Shown here: one piece after another, positions 8,355 to 16,800 of the stretch
Layout: the number at the start of each line of letters is the position of its first letter
Numbering within the stretch: position 1 is the first letter of the stretch
Assembly: GCA_035621215.1 (NCBI GenBank)
Contig: CP141729.1
Coordinates: forward strand, 1,386,944 to 1,450,943
Direction of reading: 5' to 3'
Source of the DNA: Oscillospiraceae bacterium MB08-C2-2
GTDB taxonomy: Bacteria; Bacillota; Clostridia; Oscillospirales; Ruminococcaceae
DNA length: 64,000 bases
Position numbers and translations under genes: made by a program
The notes under the pieces: model-generated
What the model was told of the DNA's origin: nothing
The model's input: only the letters and a program-made list of their open reading frames with translations
Databases searched by the model: none

Positions 8355-9491
8355 TTATCCAAACAGAGCCAGCAGAACACCCGCTGCAACCGCAGAACCA
8401 ATAACACCGGCCACATTGGGGCCTATAGCATGCATCAAAAGAAAGTTTACAGGGTTGGCTTTTTGACCCTCTACATGAGAAACACGAGCAGCCATGGGAA
8501 CTGCCGATACACCGGCAGAACCGATCAGCGGGTTGATCTTGCCGTTTGTAAGCCAGCACATCAGCTTGCCCAGTAACAATCCACCAACGGTGCTGAAAAT
8601 GAAGGCCATCAACCCCAACCCAATGATCTTGAGAGTTTCGGGCCTGAGGAATGTTTCTGCATTGGCAGTGGCGCCAACAGTAACACCAAGGAATATCGTG
8701 ACAATATTAATCATTGCATTTTGCACAGTATCGGAAAGGCGTTCCACAACACCGGATTCTCGGAACAGGTTACCCAGCATCAGCATGCCGATCAAAGGCG
8801 CCACAGAGGGCAGCAGCAGAACACACAGAACCGTGACGATAATGGGGAAGCAGATTTTTTCCAGCTTTGAGACTGTGCGAAGCTGGGTCATCACAATTTC
8901 CCGCTCTTTTTTGGTGGTCAGTGCCCGCATAATGGGGGGCTGAATCAATGGAATCAGCGCCATATAGGAATAGGCGGCAACCGCAATGGCCGGCAGCAAA
9001 TGGGGGGCTAGTTTAGTGGTCAAAAAAATAGCCGTCGGGCCATCGGCACCTCCGATAATTCCGATTGAGGATGCCTCCTGAGGCGAAAAACCCAGCGCAG
9101 TCGCAACAATGAAGGCAACACCAATTCCAAACTGGGCACCGGCACCTAAAAACAAGCTGCTAGGCCGTGCAATCAGCGGGCCGAAATCAGTCATAGCGCC
9201 TATGCCAAGAAAGATCAGCGAAGGATAAATTCCCAACTTAACACCTTGATAAAGATAATAGAGCAATCCGCCCACCTCAGAGGAGCTGGCAGGTCCCTGC
9301 ATCATTCCGGTGAGCGGCAGGTTAACCATCAATATGCCAAAAGCGATGGGGAGCAGCAAAAGCGGCTCAAACTTACGTCCAATAGCCAGATAGATCAATA
9401 CACAAGCGATAACCAGCATCAGAATATGCCGCCAAGTTAAGGCCACAAAGCCAGAGGTCTCCCATAATGTCTGCAAAGCACTTATAAACAT
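8355..9491 (-). CDS. Sodium-pumping decarboxylase beta subunit (OadB/GcdB/MmdB family)
   Basis: This 378-residue membrane protein has the family's conserved core GGADGPTAIFLTTKL and the Na+-path region SYMALIPLIQPPIMRAL. In known complexes this subunit decarboxylates carboxybiotin and exports Na+, coupled to oxaloacetate, methylmalonyl-CoA or glutaconyl-CoA decarboxylation. AGGGGG precedes the ATG. The 47-residue OadG-like gene lies 41 bases upstream in the same operon. No carboxyltransferase (alpha) or biotin-carrier gene is seen in the window, so the partner enzyme must be encoded elsewhere and the substrate remains open. Confidence 0.9.
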   Translation of the reverse strand: MFISALQTLWETSGFVALTWRHILMLVIACVLIYLAIGRKFEPLLLLPIAFGILMVNLPLTGMMQGPASSSEVGGLLYYLYQGVKLGIYPSLIFLGIGAMTDFGPLIARPSSLFLGAGAQFGIGVAFIVATALGFSPQEASSIGIIGGADGPTAIFLTTKLAPHLLPAIAVAAYSYMALIPLIQPPIMRALTTKKEREIVMTQLRTVSKLEKICFPIIVTVLCVLLLPSVAPLIGMLMLGNLFRESGVVERLSDTVQNAMINIVTIFLGVTVGATANAETFLRPETLKIIGLGLMAFIFSTVGGLLLGKLMCWLTNGKINPLIGSAGVSAVPMAARVSHVEGQKANPVNFLLMHAIGPNVAGVIGSAVAAGVLLALFG

Positions 9492-9532
9492 AGTATCCCC
9501 CTAAATGTCATTCCGAAATTTTGATGTTGCAG

Positions 9533-9676
9533 CTAGGCGATGTTCTTCTTAATGCTCTCTTCGATTTTGCGTATAAGGAAAGAGAACAACCGCACACACA
9601 AACACAGGGCGAAAAGAGTGACAAACACCACAACCATAAGAAAAATAGAGATTCCTATGCTTTCACCTATCGACAT
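9533..9676 (-). CDS. Small OadG-like membrane subunit (47 aa)
   Basis: A 47-residue reading frame begins with ATG at 9676 behind a good ribosome site (GGGGGAGG) and ends with TAG at 9533. It is one transmembrane helix (about residues 8-36, ISIFLMVVVFVTLFALC) followed by a basic and acidic tail (RKIEESIKKN). This is the shape of the gamma subunit of Na+-pumping decarboxylases, though shorter than usual (about 80-120 residues). Its place directly ahead of the OadB-like gene and behind a consensus promoter supports the call. It lacks the C-terminal zinc-binding tail known from longer OadG proteins. Confidence 0.72.
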   Translation of the reverse strand: MSIGESIGISIFLMVVVFVTLFALCLCVRLFSFLIRKIEESIKKNIA

Positions 9677-9816
9677 AACCTTACCTCCCCCAAATAAATA
9701 TAAAAGGGCAAGGGCTTACAAGCGAAGCCCCCACCCTAAGCTACAAAACTTGAAAACAGATAAAACAGCGTTTTATCTGCCCAACCGGATTACGACAATA
9801 TTCCATTTTTATCTCA

Positions 9817-9845
9817 ATAATATCGGAAAATATTCACTTTGTCAA
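9817..9845 (-). promoter_or_regulatory. Consensus sigma-A promoter for the oadG-oadB operon
   Basis: On the minus strand TTGACA (9840-9845) and TATTAT (9817-9822) are separated by 17 bases. This leaves a leader of about 130 nt before the OadG-like gene. The rest of the 9677-10003 gap shows no gene. Confidence 0.8.
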
Positions 9846-10003
9846 CATGATACTATATGCTTTGCGTACTATCCTAAAAAACAGGCAAAACTACTGCAAT
9901 TCTTACGAAATGTCTTAGGGAAACCGAACCAGATTTGCTATGGCGGCACTTTAGCATCCCTTGCCAAGCCTCGGGGTTTGTCAACAGTACTGTTGGCTCT
10001 CTT

Positions 10004-10273
10004 TTATTGCCTGTCTTTCTCCATATTCTGCTTCGCCAGATATTCCTCACATAGGAGGGGATGAAGTGTGCTGCCTAGGGCATCCCGATAGCCTAAGGAA
10101 TAACCGGATGCAAAATCATCCCACTGGTTCACAATGCTGTCGGTTCCCTCCTCAACGCCTTCTTCAAACCCAAGTGTATAGGCATCCTTCCACACTTGGC
10201 TCATCACATCACGCATCAGTTTGTGGGCAATAAGATACATTATTCTTCTGTAAGCACGTTCCAATATAAACAT
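10004..10273 (-). CDS. Hypothetical protein (89 aa)
   Basis: I do not recognise this 89-residue protein. It is charged, without a signal peptide or membrane segment. The middle is rich in Glu/Gly/Tyr (AYTLGFEEGVEEG, then SGYSLGYRDALG), an arrangement of repeated GY/GF-x-G turns. The ATG at 10273 is preferred because AAGGTG lies six bases upstream of it. It follows the 144-residue hypothetical gene by 27 bases and is the last gene of the minus-strand run headed by the LytTR regulator, so it is probably co-expressed with that regulator. Confidence 0.55.
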   Translation of the reverse strand: MFILERAYRRIMYLIAHKLMRDVMSQVWKDAYTLGFEEGVEEGTDSIVNQWDDFASGYSLGYRDALGSTLHPLLCEEYLAKQNMEKDRQ

Positions 10274-10300
10274 GTTCATCACCTTGGTGTTAAACTGCTG

Positions 10301-10735
10301 TTACCACTGGGGCTGCTGCGTTAAGCTGTGTTTTTTATAAAGGCTGCTGCCACGCAGGGAGCGCTTGCCGGCACTATACTGCTGGCAGGCAAACCGAATT
10401 AGCTCAACCAGCTCAAACTGATTGGCAAAATACAGCTTATCCCCTTTAACAGTCAGGCGGCCCTGCCATGTATAACGCTGGCAGAAAAGAATCTCCACGC
10501 AGCACAGCAATTCGCCTTCTATTTGGGGGGTATACTTTTTCTCAATAAACCAGTGCTTGCAAAGCTCTGGAAACCCCACCTGAGTATAGTCCTTTTCCAA
10601 ATAGCTACCGACAGCATCATAGAATTCCTGTTCAGAAGAAAAACACTGCATTTCTCCCTCCCGCCACTCTCGCAGGGTACCGGAAAAGCAATTCTCTGTA
10701 CATTTAATATGAACGAATACAGTCGCATTTGACAT
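10301..10735 (-). CDS. Hypothetical protein (144 aa)
   Basis: This unrecognised, soluble-looking 144-residue protein contains seven or more cysteines spread through it (for example KCTENC near the N-terminus and LLCCVEILFC in the middle) without a clear metal-site spacing. The ATG at 10735 is preferred over an in-frame TTG at 10750 because GGTGG sits eight bases before it. It begins 16 bases after the LytTR regulator's stop codon and precedes another small hypothetical gene, suggesting one transcript. Nothing in the sequence gives a function. Confidence 0.55.
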   Translation of the reverse strand: MSNATVFVHIKCTENCFSGTLREWREGEMQCFSSEQEFYDAVGSYLEKDYTQVGFPELCKHWFIEKKYTPQIEGELLCCVEILFCQRYTWQGRLTVKGDKLYFANQFELVELIRFACQQYSAGKRSLRGSSLYKKHSLTQQPQW

Positions 10736-10751
10736 TTTCCACACCACCAAA

Positions 10752-11480
10752 TCATTTGGATTGTTTTGAAATGTGCTCAGTTAAGGCTTTTTTCACTTTT
10801 TCTCCATATGTAACACCAACAGGAACATCCTCGCCGTTTTTAAGGAGCACTGAACGCCGTTGGACACAGGTGATATACTGCATATTCACCATATAAGAGC
10901 GATGGACACGCACAAAGCCTTTTCCACTTAAAAGCTTTTCCAGATCCTCCAAAGTAGCCCAATATCGAAAGGTCTCATTCTCACCAAAGCAGACAGTTAC
11001 AACTCCCTGCCAAATTTCAAAATGGCTGATCTCATTTAAAGGGACAACCTTGCGCTCGGCACCGTTTTTCAGAATAATTTTTTCCGGCTCCCCATTATCC
11101 ACGTGGCGAAGTGCAAGCATAAAGACATGCTCAAATTTAACATCGGGTGTATACTCCTTGCGCAAATAATAAAAAGGGAATACCTCAAAGGAATCATAAA
11201 CACTTTCTGAGCAAACGGTCAGGAATATAATATATGCATTGCATCCCCACTCCCTGAGCTGCTTGGCTGTATCGATTCCATTTATATCTTTCATATAAAT
11301 ATCCAAATAAATAATATCCGCCATATCGGGATAATCGGACATATGGAAAAGCAGGCTTTCCCCACTTTGAAAAGCAGAAATGCTTACCTCAACGTCATTG
11401 TTTTCCGATATTTGAACAATTTGCTGCTTGTATCTCTCTAAAACTCTGCTGTCGTCATCACACAAAAACACTGTTATCAA
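10752..11480 (-). CDS. LytTR-family response regulator (AgrA-like)
   Basis: The 242-residue form has an N-terminal receiver domain (VFLCDDD acidic pocket; phospho-acceptor Asp in IIYLDIYMKDING, near residue 65) and a C-terminal LytTR DNA-binding domain (about 140-240, with FVRVHRSYMVNMQYI). This is the AgrA/VirR type of regulator that works with GHKL kinases. The start is uncertain: a TTG at 11480 following GAGGTGG gives the family's usual length, while an upstream in-frame ATG would add about 54 unlike residues. The only GHKL kinase nearby is the divergent gene at 21053, beyond the surface-protein genes, and it is the likely partner (inference). Confidence 0.85.
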   Translation of the reverse strand: MITVFLCDDDSRVLERYKQQIVQISENNDVEVSISAFQSGESLLFHMSDYPDMADIIYLDIYMKDINGIDTAKQLREWGCNAYIIFLTVCSESVYDSFEVFPFYYLRKEYTPDVKFEHVFMLALRHVDNGEPEKIILKNGAERKVVPLNEISHFEIWQGVVTVCFGENETFRYWATLEDLEKLLSGKGFVRVHRSYMVNMQYITCVQRRSVLLKNGEDVPVGVTYGEKVKKALTEHISKQSK

Positions 11481-11670
11481 TTTTTTATTCGATCCACCTC
11501 TAAAATAGCTTTCACGGCTGTCACATTCTGACCTTTTATGTCGTTTTTTCGCACAAACCAGCATTCGGCTTTGCCGCCTATTCTTACTGAATGACTCAAA
11601 TAGCACGTTGTGTTTCGGGACTTCCCGATAAATGAAACCCACCTGGGTTTTGAATCCATTTGAGATATAA

Positions 11671-11693
11671 TGAAAATTATTGTTTAATTTTCA
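11671..11693. repeat. Inverted repeat upstream of the LytTR regulator gene
   Basis: TGAAAATT (11671-11678) and AATTTTCA (11686-11693) form an 8-bp dyad with a 7-nt centre in the AT-rich space ahead of the regulator gene. It could be an operator or a weak hairpin. No T-run follows, so it is not called a terminator. Confidence 0.3.
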
Positions 11694-11744
11694 ATTCTAT
11701 TACTCTCTTGGCCAGTTTTTTAAATTTACAGTTAAAAACTATTC

Positions 11745-12557
11745 TCAGTAGGTTTTCTGAGGAATCAGCTTTGAAGGTTCCAAAAAAGCCAAATTCCCTG
11801 TCTGGATGCTATAGGTGGGATCAATCGGCAGCCATTGGCCATCCAAATAAACCCTGCACCACGCATGATAACTATCCGGCTTCATATAGCCGGAATATCC
11901 CATCACCAGCTGTGCCGGAATTCCAGCTGCACGGCACATGGCCACATAGAGCGCTGCAAAATCATAGCAGATGCCTCCTTTGTTTTGAAAGACCTGGTCC
12001 AGATCAGGAATATAAGTCGCAGGCGGCGCATTTTCTTTGTACGTAAAATTATCTACTAGAAAGCCACAAATTGCAAGTGCTGTTTCTGCATTGTTTTTTT
12101 CACCCGAAAGAAATTTTGCTTTTTTTACTAACTGCATCTCCTCGTTCCAATTGACGATGCGAGAAGCACTTTTGTAGGGTGCCAGTTCATCCTCCAATAA
12201 CACCGTAATGGTATCTTCCCACAGAGGCTCTGCCTTGGTTGAGGTGATATACAACCGCACCGCCAGCTCATAATCCCCAGAGCCCATTGTTAAAGGTATC
12301 TCCACCTCCTTTTCTGTGACGATATGATGCAGATATTCCATGTTCTCCTTGGCAATGCGCACCGAAACATCCTTCTGTGAACCTGTCACCAGCATACGAA
12401 GGGTTCCGTACTCCGGCTGAACGCTATATTCGATGCGAATAATATCCCCAGGACTGTAATAGGGGAGAATACCACCCACTGCTTGCGCATTTGCCCAAAG
12501 GGTCAGGCACAACGGCAAGAGTAGTAAAATCAACAATCGCAGACTTTTTTTTCTCAT
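11745..12557 (-). CDS. Secreted transglutaminase-like protein
   Basis: This 270-residue protein starts with a signal peptide (MRKKSLRLLILLLLPLCLTL, cleavage likely after the ANAQA region). An N-terminal beta-rich part is followed by a transglutaminase-like (papain-fold) core. The catalytic Cys lies in GGICYDFAALYVAMCRAAG, the His in SYHAWCRVYL and the Asp in WLPIDPTY. Bacterial members act as proteases or crosslinkers at the cell surface; which applies here is not evident. It follows the NPNTG-ending surface protein on the same strand after a terminator hairpin. This makes a role in processing or crosslinking of the neighbouring surface proteins plausible (inference). Confidence 0.82.
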   Translation of the reverse strand: MRKKSLRLLILLLLPLCLTLWANAQAVGGILPYYSPGDIIRIEYSVQPEYGTLRMLVTGSQKDVSVRIAKENMEYLHHIVTEKEVEIPLTMGSGDYELAVRLYITSTKAEPLWEDTITVLLEDELAPYKSASRIVNWNEEMQLVKKAKFLSGEKNNAETALAICGFLVDNFTYKENAPPATYIPDLDQVFQNKGGICYDFAALYVAMCRAAGIPAQLVMGYSGYMKPDSYHAWCRVYLDGQWLPIDPTYSIQTGNLAFLEPSKLIPQKTY

Positions 12558-12645
12558 AGCTTTCTCTGCCCCCTGCTTTTTTCCATACTCGGTGTCTGAT
12601 AAGGCAGCTACCTAACCTACACCGGTATAGTATTAAATTTAAAAG

Positions 12646-12677
12646 GAGACGGCACCACATCATCGTGGTGCCGTCTC
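12646..12677 (-). terminator. Terminator after the surface-protein operon
   Basis: GAGACGGCACCAC (12646-12658) and its exact complement (12665-12677) form a 13-bp stem with a 6-nt loop. On the minus strand it is followed by CTTTTAAATTT. It lies between the 12773 surface-protein gene and the transglutaminase gene. Confidence 0.75.
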
Positions 12678-12772
12678 GCAGCCATCCATCACGCAACGTC
12701 AAGCACCAAAAGCTATCGATCGTGGGTTGCATATTTTTCCATAGCAGCTAGGCTGCAATGGTATTTCAATGG

Positions 12773-13831
12773 TTACCGGCCAGTGTTGGGGTTAAAATTG
12801 CTGTTACCGGTATTTTGATCCCAGTTGGGAATTTCAGAAAGATCGCTTTCATACTGGGCAAGCTCTAAAGTGGGTACTTTTTCTTTGCACATAAAATAAT
12901 ATTCCGAGAAGGGCAGCGTTTCCTTACTGGTGCCCAGATAGCGCATGTCATCCCCATAGACATAGTAAAACTCCACATCTCCCGGAGGAGTCAACGTTAC
13001 CTGGCCCCCTCCGCCTTCCCGCATATTCACGGTTTTGAGCGCATACACAAAATCCATCACCGGGTAAACCTCGGGGAAATCCTCCTCAAAGCCCGCATCA
13101 TAGGGGTATTTAATGGAGCAGGTGGCATAGTATTTTTTGCCTTCTTGGGTATTCTTTTTCACCACCACGCCCTGACCGAGATCAAAGGATACTCCACGCA
13201 CAGAATCTGTCGCTTCGGCCACGATGCCTTCCGCCATATAAATGTAGTCGGTTCCCGCATCAAACTCCATCAAATCCACCATCATTTTGCCGGTGAGGGT
13301 GATTGTATAGTTTTCGTTGGTTTTGCCGTCAATGAGCAGGTCAATGTCATAGACAAAATTTTGATCCTTGGTACTGACAAACTCTTCTGCAAACATGACA
13401 CTGATATAGGTGGTCTTGCCGGTTTTGCTGGTGGAGCCCGCCGCAAAAAAGGGCTTGCCTGCAAATACATCCGTTTCCAACTGGACATAATCCAGCGTTA
13501 CACTCCCCGCCTGCTTGCGGGTACGCACACGGATATCCCGTTTTGCCTCGCTCATACGCAGGGTTTCCAGAGGGAGGGGGGTTCTGCCGGTGGACCAAGT
13601 GAACATATCGGCGGTGAGGGGGATGCGAATTTCATCCCCCGGCCTGACCTCCAAATCATCGTAATCCCCCGACTGCCCCAGTGAGAATACTTCTTCCAAG
13701 GTGTGTTCCTCTGAAAAACCATCAATCCGGCCAAAGGAAGAAGCGAAGCTTACCAGACTGCCGGCATGAATCATAAGCACCGTTGCCAGCAAAAGTGAAA
13801 ACACCCTGCACATTACTTTTTTCTTTGTCAT
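12773..13831 (-). CDS. Exported surface protein ending in NPNTG
   Basis: The 352-residue protein has a signal peptide (VFSLLLATVLMIHAG, then SFASS) and is otherwise beta-rich, with no enzyme motif. Its middle (VRTRKQAGSVTLDYVQLE and the stretch ahead of VYDIDLLIDG) and C-terminal layout parallel the surface protein at 44176-45426. The two look like distant paralogues. It ends abruptly at NFNPNTGR. NPNTG is also the motif preceding the membrane anchor of the 45426 protein, but here no hydrophobic tail follows. The gene's ATG overlaps the stop codon of the giant surface-protein gene (ATGA), indicating translational coupling. Confidence 0.75.
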   Translation of the reverse strand: MTKKKVMCRVFSLLLATVLMIHAGSLVSFASSFGRIDGFSEEHTLEEVFSLGQSGDYDDLEVRPGDEIRIPLTADMFTWSTGRTPLPLETLRMSEAKRDIRVRTRKQAGSVTLDYVQLETDVFAGKPFFAAGSTSKTGKTTYISVMFAEEFVSTKDQNFVYDIDLLIDGKTNENYTITLTGKMMVDLMEFDAGTDYIYMAEGIVAEATDSVRGVSFDLGQGVVVKKNTQEGKKYYATCSIKYPYDAGFEEDFPEVYPVMDFVYALKTVNMREGGGGQVTLTPPGDVEFYYVYGDDMRYLGTSKETLPFSEYYFMCKEKVPTLELAQYESDLSEIPNWDQNTGNSNFNPNTGR

Positions 13832-16800
13832 TCTTCTTTTCCTCCTTCGGAATCCTGAACCTCTGCTTTCACCTTTTTGTTGTCAAAAGGAAAGCTGTCG
13901 GATTCCAGCTTCTTGCCGTTCATCTCCAGCGGCTGGTCGGTGACAATAACATCGCCGCCCTCTGCTGTTTTAAAATGCAGGAAGTTTTCAGTATCAATGA
14001 AATGCTCTGTATCCTTCATGGGGGTTACTTCACCGGTTTCACGGTTATACAGATACAGGTAAAGTTTGGATGTGTTAAAGCCTTTCAAATCCACTGCCGC
14101 CGCTACTTCAACGGTGGTGCCATATTCCCCATCCTGATCCAGACAGATAACCGTCTGGTTGCGGTTGGTGAATTTCTCACGGAACAGCTTGGCTGTTTCG
14201 CCGGTTTCCACTTCGTGCAGATACACACCGGGATAGATAAACGGCAGAGGACGATCCACCTGAATAAAGATTCGGCCTTCCAGCACCTGGGTGTTTTCGT
14301 GGGCGGTGGTATCCAGCTTGAGGGTTACAACGCCCTCACCCAGTTCTTTGCTTTCCAGAGCGCCCTTCTTGCCGCCGGACCATACCAGATCAAAATGATG
14401 GCTAGTCAGGTATCCGATATTTTGAAGCGCTACGGATGCATTGTTGGGGTCCTTAGTCGCCGCCACTTGGCTCTGATAGCGCAACACATCAAAAGGAACA
14501 TAGAAGCGTCCGGTAAAGCCGCCACCTTTGCTGCCGCCTCCTCTGCGGGACCAGTATTTATCGGGGTTGGGCTTTTCTTCAACCTCATCGCCATCCTCCG
14601 GCTTCACCGGCGGAGCCTCTCCAACCTTGATAATCGCTACATATCCGGTTTCCACACCCTCACAGTAAAGGGTATATTCATAAACGCCGATGGCGCTGGG
14701 AACCGATACGGTGTAGCCAGCCTCCATATCCCTGCCCGCATTGGGCACGGTATAGAAACGGTTATAAATGGGATCATACAAGCTCAATTCGCTAAAGTTG
14801 AACAGATAATTCCCCTTAATGGTGATGCGGGATCGGCCGTTGCCGCCCAGCGTTTCTTGCACCGAATCGAAATAGGCAGGGGTTGCGTCAATTCCAGTCA
14901 GGTTGGGGACACTGTCGCCAATCTCCACCTCTGTAGTCAGGCCGGTGGCCAAACCATCAAAGTAAACTTCAAACTCATAGATGTCGTTGCGAAGTCCCCC
15001 GCTGTGAGCCGGGAAGGGCAGTGTAACCTGACCGGAGCTCACTTTCGTTCCGGGAGTGGGAATGGTATGAACCGTACCCGAGCCATCCTTTGCTTTCAGC
15101 TCCAAGGAGGCAATCTCCATGTTGGAGCCGGTCACTCGAATGTCCGAGCTTCCACCCGAGGCTCCCAATCTGGGGGGAGTGGCCGTTACCGCAGTGGGGC
15201 CGACCTCCGGTTTTTCCACTTTGATGGTTACCTGACGGCTCACACCATCGGCATTCTCCAGATTATAGGTGTAGGTAATATCCGCCAGAGTGCGGTTGGC
15301 AGGCAGAGTAACCGTGGCAGTACCCTTATTGTTGTTGCTGGCAAGACCAGAAAGGAGAATGGAGCCGGCTGCCGGTGTGCCCGAGATGAACATGCCTGCA
15401 TAATTGTGCAGATGCAGCCCGGATACTGTGAAATGAACCGTTCCTCCCCCATCCGGCAAGGTCAGGCTTTCGCCGCCCGGGGTAGAAGCGCTATCCGAAA
15501 CGGTAAAGCCGCTGATGTGGGGTGTGGAAGGCTCCACAGTGACAGTGGCAGTTTTGCCCAAGTCATTGGTTCCATCCCACAGGCTTAAGGTATATACCAT
15601 CGCCGCTGCACTATCGTTGCGGGCGCATACCAACGGCTTAGTCAGAGTTACCTCTCCGTGAGCCGCAGTGGTCAACGAAATATCGCCCTGAGGTACCCCA
15701 TCCTTCTCTACCTTGACTTTCAGGTCAGTGTAGTGGTAGAGATTTCTTCCCTTCACTGTAAGAGTAGCTGTGCCTCCCTGGAAATCAAAGCTGGTGGGGC
15801 TGGCACTGAGACCGTAGCCGTTGCTATCCAGGTCAGTAGCCGCCGAACGAACCACCACCGTGACTGTATGGGTTTGCCCACCCTTGGTGATCTCAAAGTC
15901 ATAGGTTTTATCCTGCTGGGTGGTGTTTTCCGGTAAAGTAAAGGTACAGGTTGCTTTGGTATTATTGTGGGTGGGGCTCATTGTTTGACTGGAAGGAGCT
16001 GCATCCGCTGGAGCACTAACAGTCAGCGGAGCGAAATTATGCAGATGCACACCCTCAAGGTTCAGACTCAGTGTGCCGCCCATTTCATCGGTTTCCAAAT
16101 TAACGCCTGTGGTTCCGCCAATGGTTCCTTCAAATTTAGTGATGGCGGGGGTAGCCGGAGCAATGGTGACTGTCGCCTTGGCCTTATTCTCGGTTTGGCT
16201 TAGGTCGATTGTTCCAGCGAACAGTGTATACGTGTAGGTTTTAGCGGTGTTGGTCATGTTATTGGATACCGCATGATTTTTGATTACCTCAGAAATGCCA
16301 TGGGCCTCTAGGTCGCCGACAGGAATAGAGATTATGTCAACAGGGGTTCCTCCCTCCGTAACCACAATTCTCAGGTCACTGTAGTTGTGAAGATTCATAC
16401 CCTTTACGGTCAGCACCACACTGCCTCCCACATAGGTGGCAAAGTTGGTGGGGTTGGCGGTAATTCCGTGATCCGCTTCGGTGAAGCCGGGGGCTGCCGC
16501 CGGAACAACTGAATTGGCATTGGAGCCGGCCTGTGTTCCGTTTAGGAACGCTTTATAGGTATAGGTCTTGGCAGTATCGGTGCTGTTCATAGGAACGCTG
16601 GTTGCAAAGGTGGCCTCTGTGCCGCCAACGTTCACGCTGATAAGCGAACCACTGCTTCCATTTGTTGCCAGGGTGGTGAAGTTGCTGCCGGGATTCTGCA
16701 CTTCGAATTTGATTTGGCCGGCAGCAGCATATTGTAGATTTTGGCCTTCCAGCTTAACTGCAACAGCACCGCCGGTGTAATCAGGATGGTTAGCCGGTGT

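Noticed and set aside
11713-11733. Pair of CAGTT motifs as a LytTR binding site
   Set aside because: The two motifs are only 16 bases apart and the left one lacks the rest of the consensus. LytTR direct repeats are usually about 21-23 bases apart.
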